Assembly: GCF_017654505.1 (NCBI RefSeq)
Contig: NC_054535.1
Span: 85,965,285 to 86,029,284 of the forward strand
Reading direction: 5' to 3'
DNA length: 64,000 nt
Source of the DNA: Polyodon spathula
Taxonomy: Eukaryota; Chordata; Actinopteri; Acipenseriformes; Polyodontidae
Shown here piece after piece: positions 24,552 through 38,230 of the stretch. The stretch's first letter is position 1, and every line of letters begins with the position of its first letter. The notes beneath the pieces were generated by a model. The model was given only the letters and a program-made list of their open reading frames with translations, made no database searches and was not told the origin of the DNA. Position numbers and translations under genes: made by a program.

Positions 24552-25210
24552 GAGAGTAGGTGTTAAAATTTCCTGCTGATATTGGACTCAGCTCTCGCCA
24601 AGATAAGCATCAACTAAGACATAGCTTCTTTTAATGTAAACTAATATTATCCATCTGCCCTTCCTTCCATCTGATGATGTAGATATCCTTTTGCCTGGTG
24701 TTGAAGGCTGAATTGTAATGCTGGTGCCAGGGATCAGCCTATTTGGCCTCCCTGGCACATCAGCACACACAGTGGCTGCAATGCTTGCTCTAGGGATCAC
24801 CCACAGTGCAGTCTCCCTAGAGCATCAGCATGACAACTGTCTGGACTGAGCTGAGTAGGGTACTTCTCTGGGGTCTTCAAGTGGGCACCTTCCATCCTTG
24901 GTGTTTTGTAGACTAGCCCACAACACATTAAGAGGGCTTGACAGTAATTCTGGCATCCCATCATCACCCCCTCCATCCCCCACTCAGCTAAGCCCAGATT
25001 ACTTACCTTTCTTTCCATTGACGTTGATTTGTTTCTACTGTGCTTGATGTCCCCAACCAGAATCTTTTTGTCTCAACCAGAGCCAGTTGCTGCTCCTTGC
25101 TGCTGCTTCAGATAAGTTCTTCACTATGCATTGCAACTCTTGACCACTGAATCTGATGTCTCTGAGAAACTGGGTTGTGGAGTGTGCCACAAATCCTCAA
25201 CAACCCACCT

Positions 25211-25640
25211 TCACTGGGTAAACATGGAGTCTTCCGCTTCAGCAGCTAGTTGAGCATACCAAAGTTTCTTCCTTTCATATGCCTCATCCACAGCATCCTC
25301 CCACGACACTGTTAACTCTACCAAGTGAACAAGGCATGCTGATCCAGACCACAAGACAATATCAGGTCGAGGGTTAGTGGTGGCAATCTCCAGCATTTTC
25401 CTGTCTCTAGCAGTTTCCAGTTGTCCTCGATATGTTTTGGTTTTAATACCTTTTCTTGGTGGTTGCTCCCCTGGATGGAGGAATGTTGTTCTTCGTGTGT
25501 TATATATATTGTTGGAATTGGTGGCAATCTGTTGGTCATGCTGTGCTTGTCTTCCATCGCTAAGGCCAAACATCGCAGCATGTGGTCATGCATGTGGTCA
25601 AACTGTCTTTGGCTAAGGCTCACCTTACAGCCTGTCGATG
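25211..25640 (-). pseudogene. LINE C-terminal restriction-like endonuclease domain
   Basis: This minus-strand stretch is the best preserved part of the element. RPDIVLWS (the PD motif) is followed about 15 residues later by LVELTV, giving the PD...(E)xT layout of restriction-like endonucleases of R2/R4-type LINEs. EDAVDEAYERKKLWYAQLAA then follows. This domain nicks the target DNA to prime reverse transcription. The frame then breaks near 25211. Upstream a frame change near 25600 separates it from the CKVSLSQRQ segment, so the protein is not intact. Confidence 0.8.
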
Positions 25641-26389
25641 TGTCTTAATATAGCTGGTGATGAACACAAAGGACACAATGAATTCTCTCCTACCCATAGA
25701 TTAAGGTTCTGTGGTGATGGGAGAATGTCTTATGTAGACCTGATAACCTGCTCTGTTCCATTGTCCATAGATCTCCCCAGCCAATCGTGCATTGTTCCAC
25801 ACTTTCTCATTTCATCCATTCTCCCTGCTTGGCCTGGGAAACTGCCTTTCGCACCTCATCCTCTCCTCCTGCTTTTGCACCTCATTGACTAATAGTTTCC
25901 TGCATTGAGCTGAGACTGCTTTGTGCCATGTAGGAGGAGCTGAACTGAGACCAAGGCCTTATATTCTATGCTGTACTTTCCCCATAATGTCACTGATCCA
26001 AAGGGCAGCCTTTGCATCTTCCAAAGCTTCCTTTGTCACCCACTTTCTTCCAGTTTTCAACACAGGTGCTGCCTGCCTTACACATTTGTCATGTGATTCT
26101 ACCAATGTAATTTCCAATTGAACCTTGGCACACTTAAACTCCTCAGTTAGACCTGAGTCTGGCAGCTGCAGTATCCTTTTACCATACAGTCCTACTCTGC
26201 TGAGGCAGCATTAAACTCCTAACCATTTCCCGACTTATGAACGATTTAATACTTCCAGCTTCTCTAGTGTTGTTAAGAAAACCTCACCGTTAATGTAGAA
26301 CCTCTTATCCACTACTTTACCTTAATTATAGAGATGCTGCTTGACTTAGTGGGCTTGAATTGCATTTGTGCCCATTAAATGTGATTGAT

Positions 26390-27120
26390 TAGTTTGCCCA
26401 ATAACCTTTTAGTGCAGGCTACTTGTAGTCACGATTGTCATGTCATCCATGTATGCTCTAATTGGTGGTAGTCGCATTCCAGGAGCCGAGCGATCTCCTC
26501 CCACTATCCATTTTGACGAACTAATAATTACTTCCATTGCCACAGTAAAAGCCCGTGGAGAAATGGTGCATCCTGCCATTATTCCAGTTTCTAGACATTG
26601 CCATATAGTGATGAATTCTGAAGTTTAGAAAAAAAAAATTGCAAATCTCTGAAGTAGGCTTTCACTAAGTTTATTATTGTCCTCGGTACACTGAAAAAAT
26701 CAAATGCTGCTCAAAGAAGCGCATGTGGAACTGAACAGTATGCATTAATTAATCCAGGAATGACACATGAAGCTCCTTCTTGTCCTTTTTATATATTTGA
26801 ATTTGCAGCCAGATCACACTGATCTAAGCATCCTGCAGGTAAGCAGACAATCTCTGTGCAACAGTGATGAAGAAAATCTTGCCTTCCATGTTTAACAGGG
26901 AAATAGAGTGAAACTGACCGATTACTCATAGAATCTTTTTCTTTGGGTATAAAGACCCCATCTGCTCGACGTCATGCTCTTGGTACAACCTGTTTTTCCA
27001 ATGCTACTTTCATCAGTGTTCACAGGATTCGTAGAACTCCAGAAGCACTCTTGCACACTCTGTATGGAACTCCATTAGGCCCAGGAGAGGATTACGCCCT
27101 TGTCTTTTTCACAGCTTGCT
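26390..27120 (-). pseudogene. LINE reverse transcriptase core (broken)
   Basis: Translating the minus strand across frame changes gives PGPNGVPYRVCKSASGVLRI, then a palm region with INAYCSVPHALL and FDFFSVP, then AGCTISPRAFTVAMEVII and finally PPIRAYMDDMTIVTT. The YMDD box at 26442-26453 holds the catalytic aspartates and is intact. The corresponding first palm Asp (usually DLANAFGSVP-like) is replaced, and stop codons lie between the blocks, so the enzyme is dead. Confidence 0.8.
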
Positions 27121-27415
27121 CTACTTCTTTACACTTAGGTGGGCAGTCCTCCAGTTGGTATTCTAGTGGACTGATAGGTTTGATGTCTGAAGGAATAGGC
27201 TCCTGTCTTTTTTAATCTGTGTGTGTCTCCTTGAGATATCTTTCCAGCTCAGATTTAATTGCTTTTAGTGTGACATTTTTCTCCTTGGTGAATAACTTCT
27301 TTGAAAATTTGAATGGGTCTTTATAAAAGTTAGTTCTTGCATAATCCTTCTTTTTACAGTGTTTCTATAGGTGCTCAGCTCTGTGCAATGTTGCAAGCTT
27401 ATCTTTTATGACCCT

Positions 27416-27898
27416 TTATAATAGATTGAGTGCCTCCTTTTGACTTTGTTCTGCTCTCCTCCATTGCTTCCACAGCTGCCTCCTTTCTCTAACTGAGCAC
27501 TCAATCTCCTTCTGCCATCTAGACTTTACAGGAATAGTTTGTACTTTCTCCTTTCTTTTTTCAACTCCAAACCTCTCACTTCCATATGCATAGCTGGCAT
27601 CCCCAAATTTATCCAGCTTCTTTTTAACTGTTCCACCTAACCTTTCCAACGCAAAACAGAGATCCATGTTTACTGTGGCCCATGCTGTTTTTTCAGACAC
27701 TCTTGGCCATTGAACTCCAGGTTTGTGCCGGTTGAGGTTCTTTTCTCTCTTACGCTGGTTCATCAGACCGGGTTCGCAAGGATCATTAGTTTTATCACTA
27801 TTTGTGTTTATGCAAGTCCTCCTCTCATCTATGACAGGGGTGCTGATATTCTGCGAACTGGGGCTTGTTCCTGTCGCTGGATTTAATTTGACTGACAT
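27416..27898 (-). pseudogene. LINE N-terminal ORF segment
   Basis: An open frame of 160 codons from the first Met. The second half reads PGVQWPRVSEKTAWATVNMD, then ALERLGGTVKKKLDKFGDAS, SYAYGSERFGVE and finally ECSVRERRQLWKQWRRAEQS. This is the spacer that precedes the RT domain in the same family of fish LINE proteins. It is basic and helix-rich near the end. The frame stops at NLL, just where homologous proteins continue toward the RT. Confidence 0.75.
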
Positions 27899-28268
27899 TA
27901 ATGACTTTGTAGAAAGTACTGGTCAATGCGAGGCCCTTGTCCCTTCTCCCTCAAGCATGTCATTCTCCCTTGATGAATCTTCAAACCCCTAACTGTTGTC
28001 ACTTTGCTTCAGCCACAGACAGAAACCTGGAGCTAGGCCTTTGCAAAGTATTCTCTGTTCTCATATCCGTTTCATTTCCTAAGTTGTTAACCATGTTGGC
28101 AAACCGTGAGTCATCTTCCACCCCCGCTCTCGCAGACTCTAGGGGTATTTTTCTCTTTCATTTGTTAGAAGCCTTGGGCGGGTGTCTCCAGCATCCTATT
28201 CCATTTGAAAACACAGAGCTGGGTACTGCCAGCTAGGGTGGCTAACCTCTGCCAGCTCCAATGGAGTC

Positions 28269-28299
28269 TATTATTATTATTTTATGTTTATTATTATTA

Positions 28300-28335
<36 letters not shown>

Positions 28336-28336
28336 T
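28269..28336. repeat. (ATT)n microsatellite, interrupted
   Basis: ATT repeats broken by two ATTTT interruptions, at the 5' border of the minus-strand LINE. Confidence 0.9.
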
Positions 28337-28489
28337 CGATGTTTTCAGTACTGAAAAAGGTTACACATCTACAGATCTTAAGGGACTAAATGTATGTGTA
28401 CTATATAGTATTTAAATATGTATCATGCACTTAAAACATTAATATGTGATTTTTAAAATCATTAAAGGACTTTTCCTGAAACTGGAGTA

Positions 28490-28637
<148 letters not shown>

Positions 28638-28639
28638 TG

Positions 28640-30470
28640 TTGAATGGCTGTAGCTTTCCACCCACATGCTGGCTAGCACCCACTCTGAAGATCCTTTGTT
28701 GCAAAATAAAGGCTCATCCTTTTCAAAAGTCAGTCACGTGGTTCTTAAATGTGTGATTAGCGAGTATTAAAGAATTTCAAGGGCAAATGCAATAGCAGAC
28801 AATAACAGACATGTAGGAGTCTGAAGCCAGGTGTTACCAACTGCTCAAAACATGTTTGCGTAGTTCTTTGCCAACTCAATCCATCTGTGTGGAAGAGGCA
28901 GAGTTTGCAGAAATGAAGGATTGGGTCTGTGAGATGAATAATAATGTGGTTTACTAATTTAGGTAAAGGGGATGTGTCAGGTTTATAATACAATACAAAG
29001 CAATAGAGTATTATTTTGTCTTCTAGTTAAAGGGAATCTGTTTGTGTCAGTCTTTCTCCTTCCCCATCTAACTTGTGAAACATGATCATGGATGAAGTAG
29101 CTAATGGGATTTTGTATTTGGGTAGAGGGTTTGGTGATCAAGACGCCTATTTCTTTTGAGGAACTTGCAATTCATTATCAATATTACAGATCCGGCAGCA
29201 ATCGTTTTGGTAATGCAGCAAGAGGTGACCCAGTACTCTACTCATTGAATCTGTGCAAGGAAAATGATCTGTTTAAATTGCTGTAACTTTGGGATATTGG
29301 CACTTGATAAAAAAACAGAAGCTTGGTAGATATATTTTCATATTTGTGAAATATGTGCAGATTGTCTTGCTCATATATTGCTTGTATTATATGAATTAAC
29401 CATGCCAGTTGTCCCGTATTGTAGCAGAACCAGGATTTTTGCTTACAGCAGCTTCTAAATTTGTTTCAAGAAATATGGATGTAAAATGAAAAAAAAAAAA
29501 AAAAAAAAAAAATTGTGTATTACAAAAGCAACTTCTTGTATTTTAAAAAGATCAAAGTATAGATCTATCTGTCTGTGAAACAAGTACACCAAGAGGACAC
29601 AGTAAACGTCATATATTGATTTAATTTAATTTGACATTAGGTAACTAAAGGGGAGGGGGTGGTGTTCAGTCAATATCAGTCAATATCACCAATACCCTGG
29701 GAGGAGTCATTCTCTTGCACTAATCAAATGCTTTGAAAAGAATGTCAACAGACTAGTCATTTCATTGATTTGTACACCACATGTATACTAAGGCTGTTTT
29801 GAAATATCCTTCAAACTGCTCTGAAATTGCCTACTGTGACCCTGTTACCTGGATAAGAGTTGTAATTGCACTTGATGTGCTTAGGTGCTGTGAGTCCTGA
29901 AACTGAGGCATTGCTAAAGTTTAAAGATGAGTACTTTACTCTCTTTTGTGGTAGTCCTCACAGTTGTCCCAGTGATCGACTGCTTTTGTTTTTATTATCT
30001 TACGCTAGTTCCACTAGAGAAATCAAAAGCTGTAGTGTGTATTTACCACACCCTTCAACAAGTATTGGGACTCCATGTTGAAGTGCAGTGGATACTGTTT
30101 AAGAAAGAACAAATCATGTGGGCTTTCATCAATTAAAGCATTTCCTTTTCACTGAAAACTTTGTTCATTTCAGACAAAATGTTTGTTGCAGCCCCTAAGG
30201 AGATGCACACACTTTACTTAAGTTCTCAGTGAATGAGCAGAGCTATCAATAAGCATCAGAGATGCACATTAAAGGAAATCAATGATCACCCTTGCACAGG
30301 ATTTAACTTTTGTGCAGTGTTTTGACTGAAGATTGCCATTCAACCAAGAAACACAGAAAGGAGAAGGCTTCCTAGAACAATTTGTCCTTTTTAGCAAAAC
30401 ACTACAAGATTGAAACTGGAGATCTGTGTTCTTTGTTTCCGAGCTCTTAAAGAGTATGTAGCAGGGTTCC
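28640..30470. other. Non-coding stretch, no gene seen
   Basis: AT-rich sequence with a 24-base poly(A) run at 29489-29512. No transposon domain or exon was recognised. It lies 3' of KCNN2. Confidence 0.5.
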
Positions 30471-30474
30471 GAAC

Positions 30475-30600
30475 AAAATATAGTGTTATACGTCCTCATG
30501 TGTTGCTACAACTGGTTAAATAATGTACCTGTAATTTGTCTTTTCATCGTTTCATCTTTAAAATATGTTTCAAAGATCTCTTCTAGTGCACTGGGGTTTG
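30475..30600 (+). repeat. Dispersed repeat, related to 11285-11435
   Basis: Shares taaataatgtacctgtaa, the following ttgtcttttcatcgttt segment and a tagtgcactgggg end with the copy at 11.3 kb, same orientation. Confidence 0.65.
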
Positions 30601-30856
30601 AGAGTAAATTACTGCAAGAAGAGCGATTTAAAAAAAAAAAAAAAAAACATAACAAGTGCTCTATCTTTTCTTTTCCATACCCCATCATGGATCGTTTCTG
30701 CTGTATTAGTGCACTATAAAACTATAAGTATAAAAAACATATTAAAATTACAGTTATTTAAACAGTTGTAGCAACTTCCCTTTAGAATTGTTTCATCAAA
30801 ACAAAAGCAAATGAACATAATTGTTCTAGATTTCTTTGTCGATCATTATACAAACC

Positions 30857-30926
30857 TTTATTACTTCGGAACTCATTTGAATTCCAAATTCGACCAAAAA
30901 ACTATGCAGAAATTAAATATTTTATT
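30857..30926 (-). terminator. Candidate KCNN2 polyadenylation signals
   Basis: AATAAA hexamers occur on the minus strand at 30926-30921 and 30862-30857, about 300-370 bases after the KCNN2 stop codon. They are the nearest canonical hexamers I saw. Such hexamers are common in AT-rich DNA, and the true 3'UTR could be much longer. Confidence 0.3.
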
Positions 30927-31225
30927 ATATTATTTTATATAATAGTAAAGTTCATTGAAGTACATAAATAAAAAGGTAGTATAATTACAGAAGAAACAAT
31001 CTATATAGCAATGGTAGGTGCATTCACTGTGCATCTGAAAAAAAAAAAAAAAAAAAAAAAAACAATTCTCACTTGTTTTGGCCTAAAACATTTTTGTTCA
31101 GGTTTCCTGGATTCTGACATCAGAACCCGGATAACACTGATTAAAACCATAGGGCTTTACAATAAAAGCTAAAATATTGACCATATGATGGCAAAAAGTC
31201 TTTATCTTGTGGGTATATTAGTCAA

Positions 31226-31513
31226 CTAGCTACTCTCTGATGAAGTTGGCAGTGCTGTTGAAGAGGACCTCCTTCGCCTGGATAAGGACCGCGATCGCTC
31301 AGCACTGCAGGCAACTTGCTTGTCGTGGGATTGCATCTGAACTTCGAGGAACTCTCTCTGCTGTTGGCCAATTGTCTGGCTAAGCAGTACAGGGAGAGCT
31401 TGTATGCTCCCAATTAATGTTTCTAGTTTAGTTTCCAGGTTAACAACCCTCTTCTCAAAGTCTTCACCCCTTTCGTTCAGGTCCGAAATCATATCATACA
31501 TGATATTTTGTGT
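31226..31513 (-). CDS. KCNN2: KCNN2 last coding exon: coiled coil and C-terminal tail
   Basis: It starts after the acceptor ...CCATTAG and encodes [20 protein letters not shown], then a coiled-coil heptad stretch ([17 protein letters not shown]), a Gln-rich segment ([20 protein letters not shown]) and a basic-serine tail ending [13 protein letters not shown] before TAG at 31226-31228. It gives 95 residues. The coiled coil supports subunit assembly in SK channels. The final SSESS and the [13 protein letters not shown] block are characteristic of SK2. Compared with mammalian SK2 the differences are scattered and conservative, for example RGEDF where I recall RSEDF. Confidence 0.96.
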   Translation of the reverse strand, partial: TQNIMYDMISDLNERGEDFEKRVVNLETKLETLIGSIQALPVLLSQTIGQQQREFLEVQMQSHDKQVACSAERSRSLSRRRRSSSTALPTSSESS

Positions 31514-31574
31514 CTAATGGCAGAAACAGAGAAAAGGTATTAGCAAGAAAGATATTATGACAAGGGTAGCCACC

Positions 31575-31589
31575 TATATATATATATAT

Positions 31590-31625
<36 letters not shown>

Positions 31626-31626
31626 G
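31575..31626. repeat. Compound (TA)n(GATA)n microsatellite
   Basis: A TA run followed by about nine GATA units. It lies in the last KCNN2 intron, only about 60 bases upstream (on the gene strand) of the final exon acceptor at 31514. Confidence 0.95.
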
Positions 31627-33042
31627 AGAATCCATGTTGTTTGGACATATATTGTCCTTCCTGATTCTAATCTGGCCTGCTGAAAGGTCACAGTGGTACA
31701 TATAGGATTATTGTTTCTTGAATCAGGAAGCACAGAGAATAGCTAAAAGCAAAGATGTCTTATGCAAGCTCAAAGCCATGAACAGTAGCAACTTGTATTG
31801 AAGAAAAATTATTCAGTCTGATATTGGAGTATGAGATCTCAACCCACTCAAAATGGTTGCAAACATCATAAAAAGAAAATATAAAAGGTAATAAAACAAC
31901 CAAATACTTGCATCTCCAGTTTGAATATGTTTTTACCATTATGAATTATCTTGTTTTATGCTTATATATAGACACTCTGTGATTTGCTATCTGAATGCAC
32001 CCTGTTACTAATTCTTAATTACTTTTCAAGTACAAACATATGTTTGTTTTTGTTTTTTTTAGTTGTTTTTTTTTACTATTTGTCCCCAGTAACCATATGT
32101 TGACTAAGGAAAAGTCTTTATCAGAAGTACTGAGACTTATTCAGTCTATCTTTATTGAAACTTAATTTATCACAGATGACCTGTCATAACTTGTACAAGC
32201 TCTTTGCATAAGCCTGTGGGATAGTGCCACTCTCAATCATTTTCAACAGCTCATTGCTTGAAGACTATCTTGTTTTTAACAACCTCTTCATTTCAATCCA
32301 GCAATACTTGGTGGAATTTAAAGTCTGGGCCATAAGCCTTGATGTTAAAACATTTCATTAAAATCAGCATTTACTCCTTGTTATGTTTATTCCCTGCTCA
32401 TGAAATTAATTGATGAGAGTCAATACTTCAAATGGTTTCCATTTACAATATGTTACTGCTTATTGCTGTAGTGATGTGTGTTTGGGAGTCTTTTTCTCTT
32501 AAAATGCACAAGTGGATTATTTTATGTTCCCTTGTATGTCTTCTTTTTGTTGTCATGTCTGGCAGCATCATGGGAATGCATCCATTCTAAGTACCGCTGT
32601 AAGTTTCTAAAGGCTTTTACTGTGCAAGTACAAACTGTAGAACTCAACAGCTCTCTGGTTCCGATGGAGATTTTAATGAGTTTGGAAGTATTACCTGGAA
32701 CATGCTATTGATTTTCACTTCCCCATATAACAAGCACCTTTTGTATGTTTTTGTTCCCCATTCATAGTCTTGTTCATGGCCTTTACATTTTTTTTTTTCC
32801 CATTTCCCAGGAAAATTTTCTGCATTTGTTTTTAGTCATGAAAAACACGAGCAAAGTGGTGGGGAATAATCATAAAAATGTTTTGTGATGGGAATCAGTG
32901 ATTATAATCTTTATCTGTATAATTTTATAATCTTTATCATTTTGTGTTTCTAAAAAGCAAAAAATAAATAAATAAATCTGTTTTTAACATTTTCTACACT
33001 ACATAAAATGTCAGAATTTTGCAAATCTAAACATTCCAGATA

Positions 33043-33142
<100 letters not shown>

Positions 33143-33701
33143 GGTACCATAAGCAATGAAAACATGTGTTTTTTTTTTAACCTCTGTCTATTCCCCAGAC
33201 ACAGTTTTACAGTCACATAGACAGAAAATTAAAGCTATGCATTGTTTTTTTTTTTTGGTGTGGGATGAAGTAACGAGGAAGTAAAAGAAACATAAGGAAA
33301 TGTTTTAGCCAAATGTGGGCAAAATGCATTTTGGTGTAAAGAAGTTGATAAATTTGACCCACAAGCACGATACAATGCGTATTACAGGATAGTGCTTTAC
33401 CATAAAGTGTATCCTCTCAATTTCAAGATAATGTGTACCTTTTGGGAGATTTCCACAAGGCGATCATCAAAGCCTTTGTTTGCAACAAGACAACTGCAAT
33501 GACCCCTTTAATGTTAAAAGGGCACAAAAAGACCTCTTCATTATATTTCATTTGACGTACGACATCTCCAAAGCCATTTCACTTCAGCTACTGTTCCCAA
33601 AATAGATTTTATAGACGTATAAATTCCAGAGTTGCCCTGTTCTCCTTTTTCAGTAATAAGCATTCAAGACAAACAATGGATTGCTTTTGAACTGTACTAA
33701 C

Positions 33702-33771
33702 CTTAGCCAGGTCCACCAAAGTGTTTGCTTGATCACTCAGCTTTCGTTGTTCCATCTTTACGCTTCTTAAT
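33702..33771 (-). CDS. KCNN2: KCNN2 exon: distal calmodulin-binding helix region
   Basis: The acceptor ...CACATTAG precedes an A that completes the Gln codon begun in the previous exon (CA|A). The exon then encodes LRSVKMEQRKLSDQANTLVD followed by LAK, and ends at the donor AAG|GTTAGT. This is the second helix and exit of the calmodulin-binding domain, where MEQRKL contacts the calmodulin N-lobe in solved SK2 structures. It is 70 bp and phase compatible with both neighbours. The conservative Ser in RKLSDQ replaces the Asn I recall in mammalian SK2. Confidence 0.96.
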
Positions 33772-36700
33772 CTAATGTGGAATTTTTGAAAAGCAGTCAT
33801 TAAACAGCTCATTTCACTGCGGTCTCCAGACATCATGCACAGAACATACATCCACATGGACAATGCTTGTGTTACTTTGGCATCATAATCCAGTTAGTTA
33901 TGTAGTTGGTTAAATGAGATGCATGCTGTCTCCACACCGCAAAATAAAGCAAATAGCAAGAGAGATGTTACATGTTCACTGAGCGTTGTTTGTCATGTGT
34001 TTAAACAATTTAATATAGATTTTTAAAATTTTTTTTTTACCAGTATGAAATACAAGCCAGAAACAATTCTCAAATGCTTCAGTATCATGACAAATAGACA
34101 TAGGAAGTTCTGAATTTAGGCACTGTACAACCTGCTTGGGTGATTTGGAAATTAGGTTATTCCTATGCCTAAGTGACTAGATACAGGAGTTAGCTCTGTT
34201 CAGTCTGAAATGGAATTAATTAGAAGGTGCCTGGACCTGATGGAGAGTCAGTGATAAGTAAGATTCTGACCGATATGAAAAACAAATCATTAACTTGCAG
34301 CTAAAGCAATACAGTATGTGGTCATTTGTTTGATGGCTAACATTGTAACATGTTTAATGAGGATTCCTTAAGCAGCCCATATAGCTTTTTTGCACACTTA
34401 TTCTGTTTAAACACTAGTTCTTAGTGATGTTTAGACACATCAGCCAATGCTTATTTTGATTTTCCTATTTATACGCATGACTGTGCATGTCACTTTATAG
34501 AAAGGCCTTAGTTTATTAAATGCATTTTACAACAATCCAGCAGACTTAGTAATTAGCATGTGTAATTGAAGGGGGGTCCTTGCTGTACTACCACTCCCCT
34601 TGCCACTCCTGAGTCTAATTGGTTGTTTGTGTAAATTATCAGTGTATTTCTGAGTGCATTTCTCTTTACTATGTAGATCTTACATTTTCCTTTATGAAAG
34701 ATGCACAGGTCTGGCAAATGCATAATTGATTGTAAAAGTTATACATGAAAATTTGTGTGGAATTCTGCAAACAAATTCTAATATCTAGAAACCGTATGAC
34801 AAGGTCTGTACTTTTTTCACAGTAAAAAAAAAAAACAAACAAACAAAAAAAAACTTATTTCACTGTCTAAAAATAGGTACAGGCTATAATGAACCCCCAT
34901 AATATATACCTTTAAAATTCAAACGCACATTAACTATAATGTGTGTGCCTTTGATGTAAGACGATCGGCTTTACTGAAATATTTCATTTCACATTAACTT
35001 TGGAATATTTCATTAACTTTATGGTCTTTTATCAATGCTGAGAAAAAGCTAAGATTTTCATAGAAGGAATTATCCGCCAGTTAGGGGCTTAACAAATTAA
35101 AATTTCACAGAAGCAAGTGAAGTGTTTTAGATGTGCTAGTCCTTGTTTTTGGGCTGTTCTCCTTGACTGGGACCCCACTAAACTGAATCCCTTATATTTT
35201 GGTTTGTTATTGGGTTGCTCTACACAAGACTACAAATGGGGTATCTAATTTAACTTAATATACAATAAGCTGGTTATAAAGTATATGTTACAATATGTTA
35301 GGCAATGTCACATAAGCTTATATTACATTTTCCACCACAAGTGATGGAAGGTGTGAAAACTCATGAGTGTCTGGCAGACCATTTACTCACAAGCCTGATC
35401 GATCACTCAGACCCATTACTGTATTATATTATCACACAACTACATATGATAGACCTGTTATGTCATAGTTTGTCTGTCCAGATATCACTTCAGGAGGTGT
35501 TTGTTATTGTATTTATACTTTTATTTCTGTTTGTACTATGGCCATTAGCCATCTCAATTTTTTACTATTCAGGTTGTGTGGTTCATATCCATAAAAGTGT
35601 TTAAATGCTACTATGTTATAAATAACATACAATACTTATATATGTATTTATGTTTAAGCCATATACATCCAATATGACCATAATAGGCAGGAACTGGGAA
35701 ATTTAGATAAATCAGAGGCACTTCTAAACAAACAAGCAAACCAAAGTCATCTACACTAGCCTGTTGCTTATACAGTAGCATTTACTGTATTTCATAAATA
35801 CTTTATAATGTATAACAATAAACAATACATTATTTCACTGTAATTATTTTAATGTAGGTGAAATTATAGCTAATTTTGAAATGATATTTAAAATATCAGG
35901 CTTGATTTTCAAACCTACTGTGAATATGCAAGACAACACTGATTGGGGTTTTTATTGTGTGCAAATGCAGGCTTACATGCTTTTGTGTAACAGAGATATT
36001 TTACAGTCTGATGCACAACATACTTCTGAACAACAAGTCTCACAAACACCAAGACAACAGATCCATTTATTTACAGCAATATTTAGCACAGGGTTTTTAA
36101 TGTGGTGCATATCTGGGAATGCACATACATTTGTGGAAAAACAGAACAAAAACAATTATGTGAGTGACCAACGCCTTTGTGATTTGAAAATCTGGCCCCA
36201 GTAAATTAATATCTGTGATTGGTTTAGCTGCAAGTGATGGCAATAATAGAAACTAATGCAAATACAGCAGTATGCTTTCAAATGGAACACACTGTGCCAT
36301 TATGTGTGCAGAGAATTCCACTTATCACGGATAGGATCATGATTTTAGAATACGTTTCCATGGCAGTGATCATACCATTTGATTGACAGGAAATAGGATC
36401 TCTCTGATGCATGCACAGAATATTAACATTTTTTGAAGAACAGCTCATACAAACTTACTTCCGAGCTCTAGTTTCATTTTGTTGAAACAAAAAAAAGACA
36501 AAACAAAAGAAAGAAAATGTAAAATACACTAAAAACAAAGTAGCACAAAGGGAATGGGTAAGTCAAGACAATACCGTAATCTGTTAGAAACGGGGCATTA
36601 AAGCAGACAATTCTTTTAGGCAAAAGAAACACACACAAAAACAAAACAAAATAAAAAAATCTAGATTGATTATCAGCTATTCCTGAGCACTCAAGTGGGT

Positions 36701-38230
36701 TAAATGTATCAAGTATTAAACTGTAAAAAGCAAAATCTTTTTTTTTTTTTTTTATTTTATTTCATTTGCCACTGTAAAACACTACAGACAACACTAAACT
36801 GAAAAGCAGTGCATGTGATTATAGCCTCTTTATTAGTAGATTTCATTACATATGCAGCCATCACAGTCATATGATACCTGGCATTAATAAAAAACAGCAA
36901 CATGCATTGAAAAGTCTCATTAGAAAAAAAGTAATTTATCCTGACACAACATTAGCAGCCAATTTCCGTTACAGCAGAAAGCATGATCCCACCTGAAGCT
37001 CTCAAGGATTCTATGTGCAGTGTCAGGTGGGGTCCTGTTTCATGCGGTCCTTTGAATTCTAATGTGGTGGCAGGTTAAATGGGTTTCGTCTGGGGTCATG
37101 TGAAAATACATTCTGGACAACTAGCAAAAAGGGCTTCATGATAAAGTTATTTGTGCTAATAAGAGGTAAGAAGATGTTTGTTGCACCGTAAAGAGACTAC
37201 ACTATGAGGTGCACAGAAAGGAACAGCATACTTCCTTAAGTGGATAAATGATACATTTCCAAAACTCATTAAGAATGAAAACCTCTAATCTGCAATAATA
37301 GGATCAGTTAAAAAAAAAAAAGTACTGAAGCTAACCAAAGGACCACAACTAGCTAGTAAGTACAGTATGTATCTTTTCTGTATGTTAGCAAGGGTTGACA
37401 ATGTTAATTAAATGCACTGGACCACGTTCACAAAAGGCTAAAGTAAAAAGAAAGTGTGCTAGGTATTCATTTGATTTTACTACTGTACTGTATACTGTAC
37501 AGATTTATATTTTTACATAATGTAATGTGTAGCCTACCCAAAACATATTACTGTTATTTCAGCAAAATGATTTACGTTTAAAATGCATTGAACACTGTAA
37601 ATGTATGTGTGGGCATTTTTATTGTATTGTTTTTAAACACAACACCTCCTTATGTAAGACAAACATGGCTGGTTTCGCGAGGGACTTCTGTATGATTATG
37701 AAAAAGCTTTTTGGGGGTGAAGATGGGGGTCCCACTTTAAAATCTGATGGGATTAAACTGACTCGTTTTTTTTTTTTTTTTTAATCCATAACAGAATTAA
37801 AATAGGTAAAATGAAGACGGAGCAGAATGCGTTGTACAGATGACATTTACATTTAACAAAAACAATGTTATTTTGGTTCTTGCACCCCAGCATGTATAAA
37901 CGTTATTCTTCGGGCACCCTCTGCTGCAGCAAACCACAACTCAGCTGCTGTTACTTATTTAAATAATGTCACATGACTCTTGCAATGCTGGGAATCTTGC
38001 TAAGAAAACGGAACAAATATTTAAATGAGTATATTGTGGCTCTTTTCATTAACATATTTTCTCTTAGTACATCCGAGAAAATGAATTGTCGCAACGAAAA
38101 TGCAAACTGCGGTATGTTTGCGTTGCAACTGGCTCATCTTAGTACATCTGTCCCTCTGACTTTTGACATTTGACATAACAAGTGAATGACCACCATTCAG
38201 ACTTCTGTATTACTTGGTGGGGAGAATGTG

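Larger units (their letters stand above)
24560..28260 (-). mobile_element. Decayed LINE with restriction-like endonuclease (R2/R4/NeSL type)
   Basis: A 3.7 kb minus-strand non-LTR retrotransposon copy broken by stops and frameshifts. Reading 5' to 3' on the minus strand, the order is: an N-terminal ORF part (27898-27416); the start of the reverse transcriptase with a GPNGVPYRVCK-like block near 27080; an RT core with AGCTISPRAFTVAMEVII and the catalytic YMDD at 26453-26442; a cysteine/histidine-type region (CKVSLSQRQ near 25625); and a C-terminal PD-(D/E)XK-type endonuclease (NPRPDIVLW with VELTVSWEDAVDEAYERKKL, 25573-25211). A 3' untranslated part follows to about 24560. ATT repeats flank both ends. 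The domain order, with endonuclease after RT, separates it from the L2-type LINE at 57-61 kb. The clade is unresolved. Confidence 0.85.

Noticed and set aside
25377..27992. Plus-strand open frames with hydrophobic character
   Set aside because: They are antisense shadows of the minus-strand LINE coding region.
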